A DNA stretch of 64,000 bases from Verrucomicrobiota bacterium. GTDB taxonomy: Bacteria; Verrucomicrobiota; Verrucomicrobiia; Opitutales; Opitutaceae. This document shows positions 19,884 to 26,495 of this stretch, piece after piece. Below the pieces are notes generated by a model, which did not search any database, was not told where the DNA came from, and saw nothing but the letters and a program-made list of their open reading frames with translations. Each line of letters opens with the position of its first letter. Within the stretch, counting starts at the first letter, position 1. Position numbers and translations under genes: made by a program. The stretch is taken from positions 154,120 through 218,119 of the forward strand of contig JAEWQP010000008.1 of NCBI GenBank assembly GCA_023399155.1, given 5' to 3'.

Positions 19884-20954
19884 ATGGGAAAGTCCAAGAC
19901 CGCATCGAAGAAAACGTCGAAGCACACCACGAAGACGAAGGCCCACGCTGTGCACAAACCAGTCAAGAAGACCGTCGCGCGGCCGACGAAGTCTACGGCC
20001 CGGAAGGAACCGGTGGCAAAGAAGCCATCGAAGTCGTCCTCGTCCCCGGCGTCGAACAAGGCGAAGAAACCCGAAAAGCATTCCTCTGCACCGAAGGCGA
20101 AGGTGGAACCACCACCCGCCAAAGCGAAGGCGGCGCCCAAGCCCGCGAGCGCGGCGCCCGCGACACCCGCAACCGCAACCGAAAAACCTCTCCCCCGTTT
20201 GACACCCGACGAACTCAGAAAACAGCTCATGGCGAAGGCGAAATCGCGCACGAAGACGCAGCGCGCCTCCGCGTTCACCCTCGACGATGTGCGCGGCGAA
20301 CTCGCCCGCGCGAGCACGTCGCGACCCGCCACCACCAAGGCGCCGAAGAGCGAGGCCCACACCAAGCCGGCCCCCGCGGCTGCCCCGGCTCCCAAGCCGC
20401 TGCCCAAGATCGAGCAGCGCCAGTACGGCGCGGCCTCGCTCGCCGACATCCTCGGCTACAACCCGGTGAAGAATGAGAAACCGGAGGACGAGGAGGCGCA
20501 GATCGACAAGAAGTTCATCCGCTACTACAAGCTCCTCGTCGAATTGCGCGAGCATGTGAAGTCCGGCCTCGATATCCATACTGAGGATACGCTCAAGCGC
20601 TCCTCGCGCGATGACTCGGGCGATCTGTCCGGCTATGGGCAGCACATGGCCGACGCCGGCACCGACAATTTCGATCGCGATTTCGCCCTCAGCCTCGTGT
20701 CCAACGAGCAGGAGGCGCTCTACGAGATCGAGGAGGCGATCAAGCGCATCAAGAACGGCACCTACGGAATCTGCGAACTGACCGGCAAGCCGATCAGCAA
20801 GGACCGCCTGCTCGCCGTGCCGTTCGCGCGTTTCTCCGTGGAGAGCCAGGCCGAGATCGAGAAGACCAAGCGTCGCACCGCCAGTCGGGGCGGCGTCTTC
20901 GGCGAAGGCGGCGTGGAGGAAGGCTCGCGCATCGTCGAGGAGGAATCGGAATAG
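19884..20954 (+). CDS. DksA/TraR-family protein with long basic N-terminal extension and no zinc cysteines
   Basis: 356 residues in two parts. Residues 1-175 are Lys/Ala/Pro/Thr-rich and resemble histone-H1-like tails. Residues about 205-330 match DksA: a helical coiled coil (FALSLVSNEQEALYEIEEAIKRIKNGTYGICELTGKPI) and the C-terminal motif RLLAVPFARFSVESQAE. Canonical DksA proteins bind zinc by four Cys; here only Cys297 survives, the others being Thr, Val/Glu and Ser, so it should be zinc-independent. DksA binds the RNA polymerase secondary channel in the stringent response. The extension could add nucleic-acid binding. ATG at 19884; 20 bp before lspA. Confidence 0.88.
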   Translation: MGKSKTASKKTSKHTTKTKAHAVHKPVKKTVARPTKSTARKEPVAKKPSKSSSSPASNKAKKPEKHSSAPKAKVEPPPAKAKAAPKPASAAPATPATATEKPLPRLTPDELRKQLMAKAKSRTKTQRASAFTLDDVRGELARASTSRPATTKAPKSEAHTKPAPAAAPAPKPLPKIEQRQYGAASLADILGYNPVKNEKPEDEEAQIDKKFIRYYKLLVELREHVKSGLDIHTEDTLKRSSRDDSGDLSGYGQHMADAGTDNFDRDFALSLVSNEQEALYEIEEAIKRIKNGTYGICELTGKPISKDRLLAVPFARFSVESQAEIEKTKRRTASRGGVFGEGGVEEGSRIVEEESE

Positions 20955-20974
20955 GTCGGTCAACGACCACCACC

Positions 20975-21481
20975 GTGCTTGCCCGCACCTACCACTACCG
21001 CTGGCTCCTGCTCCTGGCGGTGGTGGTGTTCGCCCTGGACCAGGTCACGAAGGTGTGGATCAACCACACCCTACCCTTCGAGACCTACTTCGAACCGGGT
21101 CGGATCACAATCATCCCCGGGTTCTTCCACCTTGTGCACGTGGGCAACACGGGCGCGGCGTGGGGCATGTTCGCCGGCAAGACGATCTGGCTCGCCGCTC
21201 TGGCGGTTCTGACGCTCGCGGGAATCTTCATCTTCCGCCATCACCTCGAGTTGCGACGCATCGTCACGCAGGTGTGCTTCGGCCTGCTCTGCGGCGGAAT
21301 CTTCGGCAACCTCGTCGACCGGCTCGTGCACGGGCACGTGATCGATTTTTTGCTCTTCACCTTCGGCTCCTGGGACTTTCCGGCCTTCAATGTCGCGGAT
21401 TCGGCGATCTGCGTCGGCGTCGCGATCTACCTGTATCAGTCCTTCCGCGAACCACAGCGCGCCGAGATCGGCAGCCGGTGA
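20975..21481 (+). CDS. lspA: lipoprotein signal peptidase
   Basis: Inner-membrane aspartic peptidase (signal peptidase II) that cleaves prolipoprotein leaders after lipidation. 168 residues with four membrane helices. The conserved blocks LDQVTK, GNTGAAWGMF, GGIFGNLVDRL and the catalytic aspartate blocks HVIDFL and FNVADSAI are all intact. The start is GTG at 20975; there is no in-frame ATG. Third gene of the ileS run, the order ileS-dksA-lspA being common. Confidence 0.95.
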   Translation: MLARTYHYRWLLLLAVVVFALDQVTKVWINHTLPFETYFEPGRITIIPGFFHLVHVGNTGAAWGMFAGKTIWLAALAVLTLAGIFIFRHHLELRRIVTQVCFGLLCGGIFGNLVDRLVHGHVIDFLLFTFGSWDFPAFNVADSAICVGVAIYLYQSFREPQRAEIGSR

Positions 21482-21483
21482 GA

Positions 21484-21722
21484 AGCAAAGGGCTGAAGGA
21501 CTGAAGGGCTGAACGGCTGAAGGGAGAAAGCGCCGGAGTGTGCGCCCTCACCGACGAAGCACTCGCAGCCGGGATGACTTCGCAGAAGCAAACGGAGGGG
21601 ACGGAGGAAGCCAGAACGCGCCTCTCCGTGCCATCGCTGTGACCTCTGTATCGTCACTCGGGAAACCGGTCCATGCATTCGGCCTACAGCCTTTCAGCCT
21701 TTCAGCCCTTCAGCCCTTCCCT
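21484..21722. repeat. inverted word-repeat arms (GGCTGAAG) between lspA and yicC
   Basis: 21484-21525 repeats GGGCTGAAG-type words four times, and 21684-21722 contains the complementary words CTTTCAGCC and CCTTCAGCCC in tandem, so the two ends can pair. About 160 bp between them hold GACCTCTGT-like words of the CACAGAG family and no recognisable gene. The same GCTGAAGG words recur at 24310 and 42331-42365. Confidence 0.55.
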
Positions 21723-21734
21723 AGAGTCGCCCCC

Positions 21735-22607
21735 ATGCGCAGCATGACTGGCTATGGCCGCGGGGCGGCCGCCCGCGACGGATGGGAAGTCACCGTTCAA
21801 CTCTCCTCGGTGAACCGCAAATCACTCGAAGTGGCAGTATCCCTGCCGCGGGAGTGGCAATCGTTCGAGCCCGAGATCACGGCCCTGGTGCGCGACAAGG
21901 CGGCCCGCGGGCGCGTGCAGGTGGCGATCGACATCCGCGGCGGCGCCGCCTCCAGCGGTCTCGTGTGGAACGACGTCGCGGTGGAATCGACCCTGGAACG
22001 ACTCACGCTCCTCGCCGCACGCCACGAGGTGGCCTTCACCCCCACGCCCGAACTGCTTCTCGAACTCGCCCAGGCCAACCGCCTCGAGGCACCCAGCCTG
22101 CCCCCCGACACGGCCCTGGCGCTGATCCGAGAGGCGGTCGAGCCCGCGCTTCGGGATTTCGCCGCGATGCGCACGCGCGAGGGCGACGCTCTTGCGCGTG
22201 ATCTGGCTGCACGCGCGGCCATGCTCGCGGCGGCCGTCGAGACCATCGCGGAACGCTCGCCGCTCGTGGTGCAGAACTATCGCGAAAACCTCCTGCAACG
22301 CCTGCGCAACGCAGGGCTGGAGCTTGACGTATCCGACGATCGGGTACTTCGCGAGATCGCGCTGTTCGCCGACCGCATCGACATCTCCGAGGAGCTCACG
22401 CGACTGCGCAGCCACCTTGCGCAGTTCTCCCAGCTCGGCTCGGAAACCGAGCCGGTCGGCCGCAAGGCCGAGTTCATCCTCCAGGAGATCGGCCGCGAGA
22501 TCAACACGGTCGGCAGCAAGGCGAACGACCTCGAGATCTCGCGCGCCGTGATCGGGTTCAAGAACGAACTCGAGCGCATCCGCGAGCAGATCCAGAATGT
22601 GGAGTAG
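21735..22607 (+). CDS. yicC: YicC/YloC-family endoribonuclease
   Basis: 290 residues starting MRSMTGYGRGAA, the hallmark N-terminus of the family, and ending with the DUF1732 signature FILQEIGREINTVGSKANDLEISRAVIGFKNELERIREQIQNVE. E. coli YicC was shown to be an RNase that acts with PNPase on small RNAs; other roles of the family are open. The ATG at 21735 fits the conserved start; the open frame upstream is within the repeat-filled gap. In many bacteria the gene precedes gmk and rpoZ, but here a repeat region follows. Confidence 0.9.
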   Translation: MRSMTGYGRGAAARDGWEVTVQLSSVNRKSLEVAVSLPREWQSFEPEITALVRDKAARGRVQVAIDIRGGAASSGLVWNDVAVESTLERLTLLAARHEVAFTPTPELLLELAQANRLEAPSLPPDTALALIREAVEPALRDFAAMRTREGDALARDLAARAAMLAAAVETIAERSPLVVQNYRENLLQRLRNAGLELDVSDDRVLREIALFADRIDISEELTRLRSHLAQFSQLGSETEPVGRKAEFILQEIGREINTVGSKANDLEISRAVIGFKNELERIREQIQNVE

Positions 22608-22664
22608 TCGCCGCCGGCCTGGCGGCTTCGCGTCGAGGGGAGATAGCGTCGGGATCAAGCCAGC

Positions 22665-22937
22665 CACAGCGAGCACAGAGGGGCCACAGAGGTCACAGAG
22701 CCGAATGGCGGGACGACGGCGCACGCTCCGAAAGTAAGGCGAGGCCTCTGGCCGAGCCGCGCCGAGGCGCTGTCGACAAAGCGGCACCGAGGTAGCGCAC
22801 TCCAGAAGCACGCCGTTCGCGTCAGCACTCACCCGCCGGACTGGCACCTTCGCGCATGTATCTACGGGTGCGGCTCGGCCGGAGGCCTCGCCCTACCTCG
22901 GCTCGGTGAGTTCGGCGTACTCTCTGTGCCTCTGTGA
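22665..22937. repeat. REP pair inside CACAGAG word arms
   Basis: REP copies lie at 22734-22760 (plus, head GTAA) and 22870-22896 (minus, head CTAC), separated by 109 bp. Outside them, 22665-22700 repeats CACAGAG words (GCACAGAGGGGCCACAGAGG) and 22918-22937 holds the complement CTCTGTGCCTCTGTGACC. The block fills the gap between convergent yicC and trpB; no gene is visible in it. Confidence 0.7.
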
Positions 22938-22938
22938 C

Positions 22939-24177
22939 CTACTTCTGGGGGGCCTTCGCTGCGCCCAGCAGCGCCGCCACCTGCTGCACGTCCTTGTCGC
23001 CGCGGCCGGAGAGATTGACCAGCACGACCTTTCCCCGGCCCAGTTCGCGGGCGCGCTTGATGCCGTGCACGACCGCGTGTGTTGACTCGAGCGCGGGTAT
23101 GATTCCCTCGAGCCGCGAGCACAGCTGGAAAGTCTCGAGAACTTCGTCGTCCGTCGCGTAGGTGAACTCGATCCGGCCCTTCTCGCGATAAAACGCGTGC
23201 TCCGGCCCGACCGCGGCGTAATCGAGCCCCGCGGAAACCGAATGCGTGCCCTCGATCTGGCCCTCGCCATCCTGGAGGATGTAGGTCTTGCAGCCCTGCA
23301 GCACGCCGAGGCGCCCGCCTTCGAAGCGCGCGGCGTGTTCGCCACGCCGGATGCCACGGCCGCCCGCCTCCACACCCCACATGCGAACCTGTGTGTCGGA
23401 AAGGAACTCGAAGAACAACCCCATGGCATTGCTCCCGCCGCCGACGCAGGCCACGAGTTCATCCGGCAGCCGGCCCTCGCGCGCGAGGATCTGTTCCTTC
23501 GCCTCGCGGCCGATGACGCGGTGAAAATCCCGCACCATCATCGGATACGGATGCGCGCCGTAAACGGTGCCGAGGATGTAGTGGGTGGAGCGAACGTTCG
23601 TGACCCAGTCGCGCATGGCCTCGTTGATCGCTTCCTTGAGCGTCTTCTGGCCGGCATCAACGCCCCGCACCTCGGCCCCCATCAGTCGCATGCGAAACAC
23701 GTTCAGCGCCTGGCGCTCCATGTCGACCGAGCCCATGTAGACCACGCACTCCATCCCGAACTTCGCGCTCACCGCCGCCGTGGCCACGCCGTGTTGCCCC
23801 GCGCCGGTTTCAGCGATGATGCGCTTCTTGCCCATGCGCCGCGCGAGCAAGGCCTGCCCGAGTGCGTTGTTGATCTTGTGCGCTCCCGTATGGAGCATGT
23901 CCTCGCGCTTGAAATAGATCTTCGCGCCCCCGACGTGCTCGGTCAGGCGCTCGGCAAAATAAAGCTGGGTCGGCCGTCCGCAGAATTCCGTCAGGTGATG
24001 GCGCAACTCCTCTTGAAATGCGGGATCGGCGCGCGCCGCGTCGTAGGCGGCACCAAGTTCCTCCAGAGCCGTCATGAGCGTCTCCGGCACGTAGACGCCG
24101 CCGAAGCCACCAAACCGGCCATGGGCGTCCGGCAGGCTTTCAGGTGCGATCTTACTGGCGGGGCCTGATGTCGACAT
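22939..24177 (-). CDS. trpB: tryptophan synthase beta chain
   Basis: 412 residues; PLP enzyme joining indole and serine. Lys101 in MLHTGAHKINNALGQ binds PLP; the phosphate-binding GGGSNAMG and the segments AETGAGQHGVAT and GLDYAAVGPEH are all typical of TrpB1. The frame is open upstream into the repeat region, so the ATG at 24177 is chosen from the conserved N-terminus (GRFGGFGGVYVPETL). trpA and other trp genes are absent from the window, so the pathway is split here. Confidence 0.96.
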   Translation of the reverse strand: MSTSGPASKIAPESLPDAHGRFGGFGGVYVPETLMTALEELGAAYDAARADPAFQEELRHHLTEFCGRPTQLYFAERLTEHVGGAKIYFKREDMLHTGAHKINNALGQALLARRMGKKRIIAETGAGQHGVATAAVSAKFGMECVVYMGSVDMERQALNVFRMRLMGAEVRGVDAGQKTLKEAINEAMRDWVTNVRSTHYILGTVYGAHPYPMMVRDFHRVIGREAKEQILAREGRLPDELVACVGGGSNAMGLFFEFLSDTQVRMWGVEAGGRGIRRGEHAARFEGGRLGVLQGCKTYILQDGEGQIEGTHSVSAGLDYAAVGPEHAFYREKGRIEFTYATDDEVLETFQLCSRLEGIIPALESTHAVVHGIKRARELGRGKVVLVNLSGRGDKDVQQVAALLGAAKAPQK

Positions 24178-24247
24178 GGTCCAGAAAACGTGCCGCCGCA
24201 GGACCGGTTGGCAAATGGAATTACCGCGGCGCCGGAAGCCGCGCTCC

Positions 24248-24491
24248 GGTGTCGAGGGACGCGGGTCTCGATGGCGGTAGGACGAGGCCTCTGGCCGAGC
24301 CGCAACAGGGCTGAAGGCTGATACCTCCACGCGGCTCGGCCAGAGGCCTCGCCCGACCCTATGAGCCCGATTCACCCTCGATACACCTCCTGTCGACGCT
24401 GGTCTCGCGATCCTTCGCAGGCATTCGACCCTCGTCTCTCGACACTCGGCCCGCCCTCGTCGCTCGACTGTCGACTCTCGACACTCGGCCC
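24248..24491. repeat. REP pair inside TCGACACTCGG word arms
   Basis: REP copies lie at 24277-24303 (plus, GTAG head) and 24331-24357 (minus, head CTAC changed to CGAC), an 81-bp pair. A 17-bp direct repeat CTCTCGACACTCGGCCC occurs at 24436-24452 and 24475-24491, and partial complements (GTGTCGAGGG) lie at 24250-24259, so outer arms exist here too. The block fills the 325-bp gap between the PP2C gene and trpB; no gene is visible. Confidence 0.65.
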
Positions 24492-24502
24492 CGACCTGAG
24501 CC

Positions 24503-25951
24503 TCAGGCGCCGACGCGCTTGACCGTCACGATCGTGACGTCGTCGTGCTGACGCCCCTCGCCGATGAACCGCTCCACGGTCTCGAGAATTCCGGAGTTGA
24601 TCTCGGCACACGAGGACTGGCGGTGCACGCGCACGGCATCGATCAACCGGGCGGCCGAAAACTCCTTGTCCTCGGCGTTTGGCGCCTCGGTGAGTCCGTC
24701 CGTATACAGAACGAGGATACCTCCCTCGCTGAAGGGGACGGTGCAGTCCGCGATCGCGGGATCAAAGAATTCCGGATCGACCAGCCCGAGGGCCATGCCC
24801 TCACACATCACCGGCTCGACCACGAAGCCGCCCCGCACGGCGTCGAAACGCCCGATGAGCGGAGCTTCGTGACCGGCGCGCGCGAGGGTCACCTGCCCGG
24901 AGGGCCCATCGACGATCGCGATCGCCGCCGTGACAAACATGCCCTCGCGCATCTCCCCGGACATCACCTGATTCACGGTCCGAAACACGTCCGCAGGCGA
25001 CCGGGCCCCCTGGAGCGCATGGCGCAGATGCGTGCGACAGATCGCCATGAGAATCGAAGCTGCGACGCCCTTCCCGGAAACGTCGGCGACCACGACAGCA
25101 AGCCGGTCCCCGGGAAGCGGCACGATATCGACAAGATCGCCCCCCACGCGTTGGGCAGGGATGTAGCGCGCGTCCACCTCGAGCCCCGCAACCCGTGGAA
25201 GCGTCGAAGGCACGAGCATCATCTGCACGCTTCGGGCGAGCGACAGGTCGATGTCGAGCTGCGTCTTCTCGCGCTGCGCGGCGAGCAGTTCGGCATTGTG
25301 GACGGCGAGCCCGGCCTGGACCGCCAGCGACTGCACGAGGGAAAAATCCGTATCGGAAAATGCCTGCTCATCCGCGGGATTGGCGACGGCCAGCACGCCG
25401 ATCAACCGCCCACGAAACTCAATCGGAGTCGCGATGAGTGAATGGACGGCAAGCGCCGGGTCCGGATGGCGCATGATGCGCGCATCGTCGACACCGCGCG
25501 CCACATACTCGGCCTTGCGTGCCTGGGCCACGGCGCCGATCAGGCCCTCGCCCAAGGCGAGTTCCTCCGATCGGAGCACTGTTTCGACGAACCGGGCGCG
25601 CGTGGAAACGCGGTCCCGCACGCTCTCGGCCAGCGGCTTCTGCGGCGGAAACAGACCTTCCACGGCGGCCCCGCGCAACCGGCCCTCCGGTGTCACCTCG
25701 TAGATGCAGCCACTGACAGCCCGCGTGGACCGGACGGCGGCGCGCAGGATGCGTTGGAACAGACTGGCCCGATCGAGCCCATCGCCGAGCGCCTCCGCCA
25801 TCTCGTGCATGAAGCGCACGACCATGTCCATCTCGTCCTGCAGGCGCTGGACGCGCGCATCGAGCGCGTGGACCTTCGCCTCGGCCGATCGCCATTGCCA
25901 GAGGGCAAGGACGGCGATGATCGCCGCGACGATCAGGACCGCCGGCAGCAT
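24503..25951 (-). CDS. membrane-anchored GAF-PP2C (RsbU/SpoIIE-type) serine phosphatase
   Basis: 482 residues: an N-terminal membrane helix (1-18), a coiled coil, a GAF domain (about 45-235, with LGEGLIGAVAQ and IATPIEFRGRLIGVLAVANP), then a PP2C-type phosphatase (about 250-480) with the metal-binding GGDLVDIV and VVADVSGKGVAASILMA segments and the terminal HDDVTIVTVK. Such enzymes dephosphorylate STAS-domain anti-anti-sigma factors, and a STAS gene lies one base upstream. The likely job is partner switching in a stress or envelope response. No anti-sigma kinase or sigma factor is nearby. ATG at 25951. Confidence 0.88.
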   Translation of the reverse strand: MLPAVLIVAAIIAVLALWQWRSAEAKVHALDARVQRLQDEMDMVVRFMHEMAEALGDGLDRASLFQRILRAAVRSTRAVSGCIYEVTPEGRLRGAAVEGLFPPQKPLAESVRDRVSTRARFVETVLRSEELALGEGLIGAVAQARKAEYVARGVDDARIMRHPDPALAVHSLIATPIEFRGRLIGVLAVANPADEQAFSDTDFSLVQSLAVQAGLAVHNAELLAAQREKTQLDIDLSLARSVQMMLVPSTLPRVAGLEVDARYIPAQRVGGDLVDIVPLPGDRLAVVVADVSGKGVAASILMAICRTHLRHALQGARSPADVFRTVNQVMSGEMREGMFVTAAIAIVDGPSGQVTLARAGHEAPLIGRFDAVRGGFVVEPVMCEGMALGLVDPEFFDPAIADCTVPFSEGGILVLYTDGLTEAPNAEDKEFSAARLIDAVRVHRQSSCAEINSGILETVERFIGEGRQHDDVTIVTVKRVGA

Positions 25952-25952
25952 C

Positions 25953-26465
25953 TCAGGAGTGGTCGACCCGCCCCCGCAGGAGCGAGATCACATCCTGAAA
26001 CTTGGCCCGGTTCGCCTCGTCGATCTCGACCAGGGCGTCATGGGCCTCGAGCACCAACCTGGCCGCCTCGTTCTCCGAGAGCTTCGGACCCTGCAGCGCG
26101 GTTCCGCCCTCGCGCTTAAGTTCGGCGAGATCCTCCCCGGTGACCACGGCGGCGAGGCGGTGCAAGCCGAGATTGCGCACGAGTTCGAGATTGCGCTGCC
26201 CGAGGCGACAGAGGACGAGCGTGCCCGTCGGCACGGCCTTGCGCAGGTCGAGCGCCGCACCGGCCAGGACGCCCAGGAAGGTGCTGTCCATGCCGGTGCA
26301 GTCGGCAAAATCGAAGACGAACCGGCGGTGTCCCTCGCGCACCGCCTGCTGGATGTAGTCGCGCACGTACTGGCTGTTCTGAAACGAAGCCCTTCCGCAG
26401 ACCCGCACCACAATGGGGTCGGAGGCAGCGTTGACGAGGAACGGAGATCCGTGGTTTGCAGCCAT
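25953..26465 (-). CDS. STAS-domain anti-anti-sigma-like protein
   Basis: 170 residues. The first 115 form a STAS domain with the phosphorylatable site Ser61 in FADCTGMDSTFLGVLAGAAL. The C-terminal 50 residues (EGGTALQGPKLSENEAARLVLEAHDALVEI) are an extra helical part not needed for a minimal STAS protein. It would be the substrate of the phosphatase whose ATG starts one base after this gene's stop, an arrangement that suggests translational coupling. ATG at 26465, 30 bp after the acnA stop, so all three may be one transcript. Confidence 0.85.
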   Translation of the reverse strand: MAANHGSPFLVNAASDPIVVRVCGRASFQNSQYVRDYIQQAVREGHRRFVFDFADCTGMDSTFLGVLAGAALDLRKAVPTGTLVLCRLGQRNLELVRNLGLHRLAAVVTGEDLAELKREGGTALQGPKLSENEAARLVLEAHDALVEIDEANRAKFQDVISLLRGRVDHS

Positions 26466-26495
26466 CAGCTGTGATTTATCGGTACGAAGCGCACA

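Noticed and set aside
22665..22937. Repeats considered as a CRISPR array
   Set aside because: Copies are inverted, irregularly spaced and lack unique spacers of constant length; no cas gene is near.
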